From: a bacterium | GTDB lineage: Bacteria > Patescibacteriota > Gracilibacteria > UBA1369 > GCA-2718715 | Length of the DNA: 64,000 bases | Assembly: GCA_018662325.1 (NCBI GenBank) | Contig: JABJGM010000005.1 | Span: 1 to 64,000 of the forward strand | Direction of reading: 5' to 3' | In this document: positions 1 through 10,009 of the stretch, in pieces | Numbering within the stretch: the stretch's first letter is position 1 | How the letters are laid out: every line of letters starts with the position of its first letter | Notes under the pieces: generated by a model | Seen by the model: only the letters and a program-made list of their open reading frames with translations | What the model was told of the DNA's origin: nothing | Databases searched by the model: none | Program-made: the position numbers and the translations under genes

Positions 1-361
<361 letters not shown>

Positions 362-501
362 TAATAAGTTCATTGTAACCACTGCATAATTTCTTATGTG
401 TTGGTTACAACGAATGTCTTTAATCAGCATTACTGTTTATAACCAGTAAAATTACATTGCTTTTATCTTACAAAACCTATATCTTATAGAAAAGAGGTTT
501 T

Positions 502-613
502 GTCTTGGTGCTTATAGATAGTGGGGTACACCTGTTCTCATCTCGAACACAGTAGTTAAGCCACTAATCGCCGATGATACTGTTTAACGGTAAAGTAGGG
601 CGGCGCCAAGACA
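502..613 (+). rRNA. 5S ribosomal RNA
   Basis: Located after 23S; terminal complementary ends 'tcttggtg...cgccaaga'; 5S-like core 'ctcatctcgaacacagtagttaagcc'. Confidence 0.92.
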
Positions 614-631
614 AAGCTTCTTTTTTATTAG

Positions 632-661
632 AAAGCCTATTATTTTAAATAGGCTTTTTTT
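632..661 (+). terminator. Rho-independent terminator of rRNA operon
   Basis: AAAGCCTAT-tattttaa-ATAGGCTTTTTTT hairpin plus T-run. Confidence 0.85.
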
Positions 662-734
662 ATTTGTATACTTAGATTTATTGAACAATATTAAACAAAT
701 TGGTAAAATTTATTCTTACATTTAACCAATATAA

Positions 735-2306
735 ATGAAAATTTTATCAAAAACTGATCTGCTGCGAAATCAAATATGTCCAACTAAATTAGCGCTAGAT
801 AAACAAGAAAACCCGTTAAAAGATAGATCTAAAGATGAATCCCTACACTCAGGTGTATTATCTCATTATCGTCGTGAAGGAGGTTACCAGATTGAAGATA
901 TTGCAGAACAAATGTTTGAAGGTATACAAAAATCTACACTTTTTGGGGTCAAAGGATTACTTGAGACTCAAAGTTTAGTTTTTGGTAAAGTACCTGCTGT
1001 CTCTCAAGCATCAGCCCAAAGTAGTGGTAATTATGCGCGTGCAGATATTTTAGCAAAAATGCCTCAAAAGGAAGTTAATCTTGAACTAAGAAATTATATG
1101 AGAGAAAATTATAGATCTTCTTATGGTGGATATCACGCTCTATATGAAGTTAAATCAACTACTACAGTTAAGAAGGATCACATAGTTGATTTAGCATTTC
1201 AGACTCATGTATTTGAATCTAGTGCTTATAAAATTGGGAAGACCTTTGTAATAACAGTTAAAAAAGACTTTGAAAGAACAGATCAAGAAATTAATCCAAG
1301 TCACATTTTGGAAATTACAGATGTAACTGATAGAGTTTTAAATGAACTACCAAATCTTAAGGAAAAAATTAATTCTGCTCATTTCACATTAAATCAATCA
1401 GAAATTCCTTCATCAACTATATATAAACAATGTAATCACAATAAAGCGGATACCATTTGTCCTCATATAGCTTACTGTCCTAATTGGTCTAACTTAGATG
1501 CAGAAAAAACTCCAATCTTTTATCTTCCATTTTTAAGTCAAAAAAAACAGGATCAATATGCAGAAGATAATATTATGTATATCGAAGACATCGATCCTAA
1601 AGATAAAAAACTTACTAAAACTCAAACCCCAGTAGTTTTAGCTCATAAACAAGATCAACCATTAATTAACCTTGATAAAATTCAAGAGTTTTTAGATCAA
1701 GTTGATACTAATTTACCAATAAGTTTTTTAGACTTTGAAACTTTTACAAAAGTAATACCTGAGATTGGACACAAACCATATCAATTAATTCCTATACTTT
1801 CATCAACTGGCATTTTATATCCAACAAATCATTTAGTAAGGCACGATTTTATTGAAACATCAATGCCAAGTAACTCAAGATTTTTTGCTGAATCCTTAAT
1901 TAGAAACATTGATAGTATTGGTTCAATCTTTTCATGGTATATGCAATTTGAAAAATCTGTAATAAAACAATTAATCCATATGAATCCTGATCTTGATGGG
2001 GAATTAAATTCAATTTGCGATAGAATGTTAGATTTAAGAGACCCATTTTCAAAAGGATATTATGTCGATAGAGGATTTGAAGGAACCACAAAATTAAAAA
2101 AAGTTGGACATATATTAACTCAAGATCTTAGCTATAATGGATTAGAAGTTGATAATGGAAGCATGGTAGGAGATCACTGGTATGAAATGATAAACTCAGA
2201 TGATATCCATAAAAAAAATACAATAATTACTAATCTACAAAAATACTGTAGTCTAGATACAACAAGTTTAGTTAGAATTTATCAATTTCTAAAAGATCTT
2301 ACATAA
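735..2306 (+). CDS. DUF2779-like protein: RecB/Cas4-type PD-(D/E)XK nuclease domain fused to DEDD 3'-5' exonuclease-like domain
   Basis: N-terminal Cys plus late 'CNHNKADTICPHIAYCP' cluster (Fe-S pattern of Cas4/AddB-like nucleases), 'YEVKSTT' E-x-K motif, then 'ISFLDFETF' DEDD motif. Confidence 0.7.
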   Translation: MKILSKTDLLRNQICPTKLALDKQENPLKDRSKDESLHSGVLSHYRREGGYQIEDIAEQMFEGIQKSTLFGVKGLLETQSLVFGKVPAVSQASAQSSGNYARADILAKMPQKEVNLELRNYMRENYRSSYGGYHALYEVKSTTTVKKDHIVDLAFQTHVFESSAYKIGKTFVITVKKDFERTDQEINPSHILEITDVTDRVLNELPNLKEKINSAHFTLNQSEIPSSTIYKQCNHNKADTICPHIAYCPNWSNLDAEKTPIFYLPFLSQKKQDQYAEDNIMYIEDIDPKDKKLTKTQTPVVLAHKQDQPLINLDKIQEFLDQVDTNLPISFLDFETFTKVIPEIGHKPYQLIPILSSTGILYPTNHLVRHDFIETSMPSNSRFFAESLIRNIDSIGSIFSWYMQFEKSVIKQLIHMNPDLDGELNSICDRMLDLRDPFSKGYYVDRGFEGTTKLKKVGHILTQDLSYNGLEVDNGSMVGDHWYEMINSDDIHKKNTIITNLQKYCSLDTTSLVRIYQFLKDLT

Positions 2307-2316
2307 GAATAAAAAA

Positions 2317-2340
2317 AAAGCACCTTCGGGTGCTTTTTTA
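2317..2340. terminator. Terminator between convergent genes
   Basis: AAGCACC-ttcg-GGTGCTTTTTT, UUCG tetraloop stem with A/T runs on both sides. Confidence 0.85.
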
Positions 2341-2346
2341 ATTAAA

Positions 2347-3051
2347 CTAGCTTAGATTCTGGAGATTTTCGTCGGTTAGAGATTCATTTCTTGAAATTTC
2401 AGGATTATAAGCTTCATAGAAATATTCTATTAACTCCCGGGTATTTAATCGTTTAACTTCTAATCCACAATTTGCAAGACTATGAATAACTGTTTCAGAA
2501 CGTGATTCGAGACCGGTTTTAAGTTTATCAAATTGTTTAAGTCTACTTAAAAAAGATGACCGAGTATCACCCTGCCGAAATCTTTCTAAAAATCTTGTAA
2601 ATATAGAGACTTTTTTTGAGGTGAAAGTTTCAAAAGGTACAACTACGTAAAACTTTTTATCCATAATATCAACATAATCTAACAACCTTGAAATATAATC
2701 AATATACTCAAGAGTTTGATTTTTGAGAAGTTCATTAGTTTGATTATCAGCTCTTTTCTTTAGTTTCTCTAGGTATTCATCTAGATCAACTTTTTTAGAA
2801 TCAATTACTATTTGAACAGGAAAATCTATAGTATTTAAAAAACTTCTGTAAGATGCAATGATTGCTTCTTGTTCATGTTCAGATTTAAGGTTGAAATTAA
2901 TTGAACCACACTCTAAAACAGCTCGAACACCACCATTTTTTAAAATAACAACATCATCTTTTATTTCAGATATTCTTAAATGAGTCTGAGTTGCAGCATT
3001 TGGATTACTTCCGGATTTTTTTACTTTTTCTTTATTCTCCATGTTTAACAT
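2347..3051 (-). CDS. TraC/VirB4 N-terminal-domain-like protein of T4SS-like system (no ATPase domain)
   Basis: Downstream of and overlapping a PrgI-like gene; 'DDVVILKNGGVRAVLECGSINFNLKSEHEQEAIIASYRSFLNTIDFPVQIVI' resembles the VirB4/TraC N-terminal domain; no Walker motifs. Confidence 0.65.
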   Translation of the reverse strand: MLNMENKEKVKKSGSNPNAATQTHLRISEIKDDVVILKNGGVRAVLECGSINFNLKSEHEQEAIIASYRSFLNTIDFPVQIVIDSKKVDLDEYLEKLKKRADNQTNELLKNQTLEYIDYISRLLDYVDIMDKKFYVVVPFETFTSKKVSIFTRFLERFRQGDTRSSFLSRLKQFDKLKTGLESRSETVIHSLANCGLEVKRLNTRELIEYFYEAYNPEISRNESLTDENLQNLS

Positions 3052-3481
3052 TAATTTTATCTAAAATTGATTCTAGTTTTTTGTCAGATAAATCTCCTTT
3101 ACGAGAATCTTTCTTTTTTAAGTTTGGATCAATATGAACAAAAGTATCTGAGTACTTTGGTGTATATAATAAATTTTTATGACTAAAAAATCTAGTCCTA
3201 GGCTTAAGCAAAAATTCAATCAAATGGAGTAGATAATTAATAAATGTCATATGCGAAATTTTCACAAAAGCAAATACTAAAGTCATAATAATCACAAAAC
3301 CAACCGTAGGACCCCATACAATTACTGTATATAAAGGATAAAGTGTTAAATACAAAGAATATGCAACACCACCTCCAAGTAGAACTATTCCTAGTTGTTT
3401 AAATGTAACGTTTAAAAAGATCGTATCTTCTCTTTGAACATTCTGTGGCACTTGAAATCTCATATATAAATTTACTTGCAT
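3032..3481 (-). CDS. PrgI family membrane protein
   Basis: 'RFQVPQNVQREDTIFLNVTFKQLGIVLLGGGVAYSLY' matches PrgI N-terminal pattern; two TM helices. Confidence 0.75.
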   Translation of the reverse strand: MQVNLYMRFQVPQNVQREDTIFLNVTFKQLGIVLLGGGVAYSLYLTLYPLYTVIVWGPTVGFVIIMTLVFAFVKISHMTFINYLLHLIEFLLKPRTRFFSHKNLLYTPKYSDTFVHIDPNLKKKDSRKGDLSDKKLESILDKINVKHGE

Positions 3482-3508
3482 TTATTATAGCAAGAATAAT
3501 GATAATTA

Positions 3509-4234
3509 TTAACTTTTTTTAAAAGGATGAAAAATCCGGGTTGCTAAAAAAGTGGGATAAGCAATAGCTTTATTTGTTATATTTATATATGGAGTTTTCG
3601 TAAATATCGAACCATTAAATTCTAAAACTTTATAAATTAAATAATGTTGAATTTGAATGATGAAATGGATTGCAGATTTAAATAAACTAGGTACTTTCTC
3701 TAGATTAAAAAGACCAGTATCCATTAGCTGAATTTCATTCTCTGGATTTAGTTTGAAATTAAATACTTTTAAGGATTCTGTTCTCGAGAAAAAATAACTA
3801 ATTAAACCTTTAGCTGCATCCGCTCCTAAAAAGTCAATAGCCTTATTTTCACTCAAGTAAAGTTCATTTGAAAGCTCTACATATTTTTTTAACTGACTAC
3901 AAATTACTGGGTCCGATAAGTTAAACTCTGATAAAATTGGCTGAGTATTAAATTCTTGTTCAATAACATAAGGAACAGATATAAAATGACCATTAACGCA
4001 AATACAAGCTGGATCTAAAATATTAGTATCTAAAGTTTGAATTCCTAATTCAGAAAGAATTTCTAGGTTTTCCTGCATTCCTAAGGCATCGTTAGAGTTC
4101 CAAAAGCAATCAGGATATTTATAAACATATTGACAATTATTTTTTGATTCACCTTCCAACAGGCATACATTATGTTCTGCACCAGAGGCAAAAGGCTTTT
4201 GAAGATTCAATATATCAGAAGAAAATTTATTCAT
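3509..4234 (-). CDS. Hypothetical protein, possibly kinase-like fold
   Basis: ORF; weak resemblance to aminoglycoside-phosphotransferase/kinase-like folds ('YVYKYP', 'IQLMDTGLF'). Assignment tentative. Confidence 0.4.
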   Translation of the reverse strand: MNKFSSDILNLQKPFASGAEHNVCLLEGESKNNCQYVYKYPDCFWNSNDALGMQENLEILSELGIQTLDTNILDPACICVNGHFISVPYVIEQEFNTQPILSEFNLSDPVICSQLKKYVELSNELYLSENKAIDFLGADAAKGLISYFFSRTESLKVFNFKLNPENEIQLMDTGLFNLEKVPSLFKSAIHFIIQIQHYLIYKVLEFNGSIFTKTPYINITNKAIAYPTFLATRIFHPFKKS

Positions 4235-4319
4235 AAAAAGGATTCAATTTCTAAAATTATAATTATCTAAAAAGCAAATTGCAAATTTTGAGAATTTAGT
4301 TTAAATTAAGAAAAAAACT

Positions 4320-6134
4320 ATGAATAAAAACATTCGAAATTTCTGTATTATTGCGCATATCGATCATGGTAAGTCTACACTTTCAGATCGTATGCTAGAA
4401 ATCACTTCAACTCTCTCAAAGTATGAAATGAAACATACACAAATGTTAGACACAATGGATATCGAACAAGAAAGAGGAATTACAATTAAACTCCAACCTG
4501 TGAGGATGGAGTACGAAATGAATAATGAAAATTTCATTCTAAATCTAATTGATACACCTGGACATGTAGATTTTTCATATGAGGTATCAAGATCTTTAGC
4601 TGCCTGTGAAGGTGCGATTTTAGTGGTTGATGCTTCTCAAGGAATCGAAGCCCAAACTCTTGCAAATGTTTATATGGCATTAGAACACGACCTAACAATA
4701 ATACCTGTATTAAATAAAATAGATCTACCAGCGGCAAATCCAGATAAAGTTGGAGATGAAATTGCAAATTTACTTGGATGTGATAAAGATGAAATCCTTC
4801 AAGTTTCTGCTAAAATGGGTACCAATGTGGAGCAATTGATTCAACAAGTAATAAAAGACATTCCAGCTCCTCCAGAAAAACCTGAAAATGAAGAAACAAA
4901 AGCCTTAGTCTTTGATTCAACTTACGATCCTTACAAAGGGGTTGTAGTTTTTGTAAGAGTATTCCAAGGTCAAATAAACAAAAAAGACAAACTAAGACTT
5001 TTAAACACCATCTCAGACTTCGAAGCTCTAGAAGTTGGTTACTTTAAACCCAAATACGAGCCAAGTGAGAGTCTTAAAGAAGGTGAAGTGGGCTACATTG
5101 TTACTGGATTTAAGTCTGTAGGTGAAGCCAGAGTTGGTGACACTGTATATAAAACTCAAAACAAAGAGAAATTCCCTATGGAAAAAGCAGAAGCCTTAAG
5201 TGGGTATGAAAAAGTTAAACCTTTTGTATTTGCATCAGTATTTTGTACTGAAGCTTCGGATTATCCATTACTTAGAACCGCTCTTGAAAAATTAAGTTTA
5301 AACGATAGTGCTGTAACTTACGAACCTGAACAATCAACCGCACTTGGAAATGGATTTAGATGTGGGTTTTTAGGACTTCTGCATTTAGATATCGTACAAG
5401 AAAGATTAGAAAGAGAATTTGACTTAGATCTAATTGTTACAGCTCCTTCTGTGTCTTACAAGGTAAATCTTTCAAATAACACTCAAGAGACTATTTCAAA
5501 CCCTTCACTACTTCCTGATCCAGCTAGAATTGAAGCAGTTTTAGAACCATGGGTAAAAGCTGAAATCTTAGTTCCAAACGACTACGTAGGTGCAGTTTTA
5601 GAGCTCTGCCAAGATAAAAGAGGTATTCAAAAAGATATCCAATATTTAGCAAAAGATAGAGTAATGATTGTAAATGAACTTCCACTTGCAAACATAGTTG
5701 TGGATTTTTATGACAGACTTAAAACAGTAACTTCAGGTTACGCCTCTTTTAGTTATGATTTCCTAGAATTTAGAATAGAAAACTTAGTAAAATTAGACAT
5801 TTTAATTGCTGGTTCAAAAATTGATGCCTTTTCATGTGTAATACATAGAACAGAAGCTCAAAATTTTGGATCTAAGCTTGTTAAAAAGCTAAAGAAACTA
5901 ATTCCAAGAGCTCAATTTGAAATCGCTCTACAAGCCGCAATAGGCTCAAGGGTAATTGCAAGAGAAACAATCTCAGCTTTAAGAAAAGATGTAACCGCTA
6001 AACTCTACGGAGGGGATAGAACAAGAAAAGACAAACTTTTAAAGAAACAGAAGAAAGGTAAGAAAAGATTAAAAATGCTAGGAAACGTAACAGTTCCACA
6101 AGAAGCATTCCTAGCTGTACTTAAAAAAGATTAA
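4320..6134 (+). CDS. lepA: Elongation factor 4 (LepA)
   Basis: 'NFCIIAHIDHGKSTLSDRMLE', G-domain motifs, and LepA C-terminal domain 'AKLYGGDRTRKDKLLKKQKKGKKRLK'. Confidence 0.97.
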   Translation: MNKNIRNFCIIAHIDHGKSTLSDRMLEITSTLSKYEMKHTQMLDTMDIEQERGITIKLQPVRMEYEMNNENFILNLIDTPGHVDFSYEVSRSLAACEGAILVVDASQGIEAQTLANVYMALEHDLTIIPVLNKIDLPAANPDKVGDEIANLLGCDKDEILQVSAKMGTNVEQLIQQVIKDIPAPPEKPENEETKALVFDSTYDPYKGVVVFVRVFQGQINKKDKLRLLNTISDFEALEVGYFKPKYEPSESLKEGEVGYIVTGFKSVGEARVGDTVYKTQNKEKFPMEKAEALSGYEKVKPFVFASVFCTEASDYPLLRTALEKLSLNDSAVTYEPEQSTALGNGFRCGFLGLLHLDIVQERLEREFDLDLIVTAPSVSYKVNLSNNTQETISNPSLLPDPARIEAVLEPWVKAEILVPNDYVGAVLELCQDKRGIQKDIQYLAKDRVMIVNELPLANIVVDFYDRLKTVTSGYASFSYDFLEFRIENLVKLDILIAGSKIDAFSCVIHRTEAQNFGSKLVKKLKKLIPRAQFEIALQAAIGSRVIARETISALRKDVTAKLYGGDRTRKDKLLKKQKKGKKRLKMLGNVTVPQEAFLAVLKKD

Positions 6135-6139
6135 ATTAA

Positions 6140-6166
6140 AAAGGACCAATCAAGGTCCTTTTTTTA
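6140..6166. terminator. Terminator between convergent lepA and P-type ATPase
   Basis: AAGGACC-aatcaa-GGTCCTTTTTTT. Confidence 0.85.
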
Positions 6167-6176
6167 TAATTAAAAT

Positions 6177-8711
6177 TTATGAGGTTTTGGTTTGCAACTT
6201 ATTGGTCCATGCAACAAGTGGCTGAACTAAAAAGGCAGTACTAGAAAGCAATAATATCATAGCCCACTGAGTTAAGTTTAAAGGAGTAGTCTTTAGGTAT
6301 TCTTGCATTACTGGATTATAAATCGCAAATAATTGAATACAGAATGAAAATACAACCGAAACATTTAACCAGAAGTTATCGAACATTTGTTTAATTTTTG
6401 GAACAAAATCAAACTTACATACGTAAACCAGCATTAATTCAAACATCACAATTTGCGTAAATACCATAGTTCTAGCTAAACTTTGAGAGTTCATGTCAAA
6501 GCTTGCTCCAAAAATGGATTGATCGATTTTTAGTCCGTAAAAATATACAGCTAAATTTGCAAATATCTGAAGGAAAACAGCAATTGATATAAATTTACCA
6601 AATTTCGACAGTAAAGACTCATTGGTAGCATGAGGTTTTTCATTCATTATAGATTTATCTCTTACAGTTTGACCCAAGGCTAAAGCTGGAAAGGCATCTG
6701 TTACTAGGTTAATAAATAGTACTTGCAAGGGAATGATAGGAAGAGGAAAACCCATTAAAGTCAAAATAGACACAGCTGCAATAGTATCAAAATTAGCAGA
6801 AAGTAAAAATTTCAAAAAGGAAATAATATTTTTATATATTTTACGACCTTCAAAAATTGCATTCACAATAGTAGAGAAATTATCATCCTGAAGCACAATA
6901 TCAGCCACTTCCTTAGTAGCTTCCGTTCCTTTAATACCCATAGCGACTCCAACATCAGCTTTTTTAAGTGCTGGAGCATCATTTACTCCATCTCCTGAGA
7001 CAGCCACAACTTCACCCATAGACTGGAGCAGACTTACAAGTCTAAACTTATGTTTTGGAGAGGTTCTGGCAAAAATATCAAATTCTTTTAAAGCTTTTTT
7101 TAACTCGTAATCTTTCATTTTATCAATTTTATCACCAGTTAAACCTTTTGGATTTACAAAACCAATTTTCCTAGCAACACTAAGGGCAGTTTCCAAGTTA
7201 TCTCCGGTAATAACTTTTACATCAATTGAAGCTTTTCTAACATCAACTAAAGATTGTTTAACACTTAATCTAGGTGGATCAATCATAGCAACTAAACCAA
7301 CTAAAACTAAATCTTCTTCAGTAATTGAGTCAGCTTTTTTATATGCAAGAGCTAATACTCTAAGTGCATTATTCGAATAATCTACAGATTTATTTTGGAT
7401 GACTTTTCTGTAATTTGCATCAATTGCAACTTCTTTCCCATTAACTAAAACATGCGAACATTTTTTAATAAGCATTTCTAGAGCACCTTTAGTGTAAACT
7501 TTTTTTCCGTCAAAAACCGACATCATTTTTCTACTAGATGAAAAAGCCATTTCATCAACAATTTTTAATTGTTCTGGTAGATCATATTTTGCTGATAGAA
7601 CCTTTAAGGCAATTTCGGTTGGATCACCTAAAATATTTGGTACAACCTGGGAGTTATTACAGGCATTACAAATTTGCAATAAAGAATGTAAATCTTTATT
7701 GGAGGTTTTAAGTTTAAAATTCTTAAAATTGTAACCCTCACCTGGAATTTCTAAATCTTTAGAAAAGGTAAAAACATTAGTTACCATCATTTCATTTTTA
7801 GTCAGCGTCCCAGTTTTATCAGTACAAATTACAGTTGTTGCGCCTAAGGTCTCAACTGATTTTAATTTTCTTACAATAGCTTTTTTACGACTCAAAGCCT
7901 GTACTCCAAAAGCTAAAGTTAAGGTTAAGATTACAGGTAAACCTTCTGGAATTGCAGATACTCCTAAACTCACAGAAGTCATAAACAAATCAATAACTTT
8001 AAAGTCTTTAAGATAACCAAGTAAAAAAACTAAAGATATAAGAGATAAAACAATAAAGCCAAGTTTCTTTGAAAGCTTATCAATTTGAATATCTAAAGGG
8101 GATGGGTCGTCTTGAGTTTCGTTTAATAGATTTACAATTTTTCCAAATTCAGTGTCTTTACCGGTCGCAAAAACCTCAGCATATCCATTCCCTGAGACAA
8201 CTAAGGTGCCCTTGAAAGTTCTAGATAAATCATCGAATTTAATATCTTTAGTAACAGGATTTGACTCTCCAGTTAATACAGCTTCATCTACTTTTAGATT
8301 ATAAACACTTAAAAGTTTGCAATCTGCAGGGATTTTATCTCCTTCGCTTAAATACAAAACATCTCCTGGAACCAAGTATTTAGTTTCAATCTCCTTTTTT
8401 ATACCATCTCTAATCACCACAGCTTTTGATTTTATCATACTCTTAAGTGATTCCACAGCTTTCTCAGCCTTGAATTCTTGAATGAAACCAACAACAGTAT
8501 TAATAACAACTACTATCAAAATAGCTATAGCATCCTTAGGATGGCCAATAATAAAAGACACACCACCTGCTAATACTAAAATCAGTACTAAGTAAGATTT
8601 TAACTGATCAAAGAGAATTCTTAGAATTTTAAAATCTTTCTTTTTAGGAATTTCATTTAAACCATAGATCTTAAGTCTTCTTGAAACTTCCTTGGAATTT
8701 AATCCTTGCAT
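6177..8711 (-). CDS. P-type cation-transporting ATPase (Ca2+-ATPase-like, P2 type)
   Basis: 'CTDKTGTLTKNEM' phosphorylation motif, 'TGES', 'VSGDGVNDAPALKKADVGVAMG'; 844 aa with cation_ATPase_N and C architecture. Confidence 0.93.
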   Translation of the reverse strand: MQGLNSKEVSRRLKIYGLNEIPKKKDFKILRILFDQLKSYLVLILVLAGGVSFIIGHPKDAIAILIVVVINTVVGFIQEFKAEKAVESLKSMIKSKAVVIRDGIKKEIETKYLVPGDVLYLSEGDKIPADCKLLSVYNLKVDEAVLTGESNPVTKDIKFDDLSRTFKGTLVVSGNGYAEVFATGKDTEFGKIVNLLNETQDDPSPLDIQIDKLSKKLGFIVLSLISLVFLLGYLKDFKVIDLFMTSVSLGVSAIPEGLPVILTLTLAFGVQALSRKKAIVRKLKSVETLGATTVICTDKTGTLTKNEMMVTNVFTFSKDLEIPGEGYNFKNFKLKTSNKDLHSLLQICNACNNSQVVPNILGDPTEIALKVLSAKYDLPEQLKIVDEMAFSSSRKMMSVFDGKKVYTKGALEMLIKKCSHVLVNGKEVAIDANYRKVIQNKSVDYSNNALRVLALAYKKADSITEEDLVLVGLVAMIDPPRLSVKQSLVDVRKASIDVKVITGDNLETALSVARKIGFVNPKGLTGDKIDKMKDYELKKALKEFDIFARTSPKHKFRLVSLLQSMGEVVAVSGDGVNDAPALKKADVGVAMGIKGTEATKEVADIVLQDDNFSTIVNAIFEGRKIYKNIISFLKFLLSANFDTIAAVSILTLMGFPLPIIPLQVLFINLVTDAFPALALGQTVRDKSIMNEKPHATNESLLSKFGKFISIAVFLQIFANLAVYFYGLKIDQSIFGASFDMNSQSLARTMVFTQIVMFELMLVYVCKFDFVPKIKQMFDNFWLNVSVVFSFCIQLFAIYNPVMQEYLKTTPLNLTQWAMILLLSSTAFLVQPLVAWTNKLQTKTS

Positions 8712-8767
8712 AATAAATAAATTAAGTTTTTTTTATTATAGCGAAATTTTAGAAAAATTAAAAAAAC

Positions 8768-8796
8768 TTGACTTTAAAAAACTGAATTAATATAAT
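8768..8796 (+). promoter_or_regulatory. Sigma70-type promoter for tRNA-Gln
   Basis: TTGACT (8768-8773), 17-nt spacer, TATAAT (8791-8796), 16 nt before the tRNA. Confidence 0.75.
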
Positions 8797-8812
8797 AATT
8801 TTACAAATTCGA

Positions 8813-8889
8813 TGGGGTGTCGCCAAGTGGACTAAGGCGCCTGGTTTTGGTCCAGGTATTCGAGGGTTCGAATCCTTCCACCCCAACCA
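8813..8889 (+). tRNA. tRNA-Gln (TTG), CCA encoded
   Basis: Acceptor TGGGGTG/CACCCCA, anticodon loop TTTTGGT, T-loop GGTTCGAATCC, ACCA end. Confidence 0.95.
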
Positions 8890-8892
8890 AAC

Positions 8893-8921
8893 AAAACTAC
8901 TTATAATAAGTAGTTTTTTTG
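8893..8921 (+). terminator. Terminator after tRNA-Gln
   Basis: AAAACTACTT-ataat-AAGTAGTTTTTTT. Confidence 0.85.
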
Positions 8922-8980
8922 TTAATGAAATTTGATTTAAATTATAAGTAAATTATAATGTGTTTAATTAACTTCAAATT

Positions 8981-10009
8981 ATGTTTACTGAATTTCTAAG
9001 TCAAAACACAAACCAAGCAATTGCTTACTTTATTATCACGAACATCGGTTTGTTTTTAGCCCTAATCCTCACAAAGGCTTTTGTGCTAAAAAATCTAAAA
9101 ATGATTTATAAAAGAACCAAAAGTATAGTCGACGATGTGGTGTTTGACGTACTAGCCAAACTTAAAAGCAGTACTGTTTTTGTGATTTCTACAATTATCT
9201 CCATGAATCTTTTAGTCATACCAGGACAAATTCAAAAATACGCCAATCTTTTAATTATATTAATATTAACATTTGAAGCCTCAAAAATCTTAAATCATAT
9301 TTTAAGAAAATTCATTGCCAGCAAATTTGAAAACAATAAATCAGCCAAGACATTGTATATAGCTTTCGAAAAAGTTTTAGAAGTTATTGTATATGCTATT
9401 GGATTAATATTAATTCTAGATAATTTTGGTGTAAATGTTTCAACTCTTATTGCAGGTCTAGGGATTTCAGGGGTAGCAGCAGCCTTAGCCGTTCAAAATA
9501 TTTTAGCTGATATTTTTGCATCGGTAGCAATTTATCTAGATAAACCTTTTAACATTGGAGACTTTATTCATATTAATGGAAATTACGGTACAGTTTCTAA
9601 AATCGGACTTAAAACAACAGTTATTAAAACAATTTTAGGAAGTGATATTCTTATTTCCAATAAAGATATTGCAAACCTTCCAATAGAAAACCTTGGTAGA
9701 ATTAAAGAGAGAAAAATTATAACAACTGTAGGAGTTTCATATGACACTCCAACTAAAAAACTTAAAAAAATTCCTGAATTAATTATTGGTCTATCTAAGA
9801 TTAGTGAAAAAATAGAAGTTTTAAACTGTTCATTGGATAAATTAAATGATTTTTCTTTGGACTATTCAATCTTTGTTAAATACAAAACTCCAGATATAAA
9901 AGAATTCAATCAACTAAAAAACGATTTTAATATCGCAATTTTAGAGTTATTTGAAAAAGAAAAAATTGAAATCCCTTTCCCAACTCAAATCCGAATTAAT
10001 AAAAAATAA
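8981..10009 (+). CDS. MscS-family mechanosensitive ion channel
   Basis: 'LIAGLGISGVAAALAVQNILADIFASVAIYLDKPFNIGDFIHINGNYGTVSKIGLKTTVI' TM3 and beta-domain motif. Confidence 0.93.
   Translation: MFTEFLSQNTNQAIAYFIITNIGLFLALILTKAFVLKNLKMIYKRTKSIVDDVVFDVLAKLKSSTVFVISTIISMNLLVIPGQIQKYANLLIILILTFEASKILNHILRKFIASKFENNKSAKTLYIAFEKVLEVIVYAIGLILILDNFGVNVSTLIAGLGISGVAAALAVQNILADIFASVAIYLDKPFNIGDFIHINGNYGTVSKIGLKTTVIKTILGSDILISNKDIANLPIENLGRIKERKIITTVGVSYDTPTKKLKKIPELIIGLSKISEKIEVLNCSLDKLNDFSLDYSIFVKYKTPDIKEFNQLKNDFNIAILELFEKEKIEIPFPTQIRINKK

Noticed and set aside
1900-2091. Minus-strand 63-aa ORF inside the DUF2779 gene (and similar short antisense ORFs such as 4534-4767, 16605-16805, 17166-17435, 21236-21544, 32834-33124, 46157-46345)
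   Set aside because: Fully inside strongly supported genes on the other strand, low-complexity translations, no family motifs; expected by chance in AT-rich DNA.
735-2306. Cas4 of a CRISPR system
   Set aside because: No repeat-spacer array and no cas1/cas2 in the window, and the added DEDD domain fits DUF2779 better.
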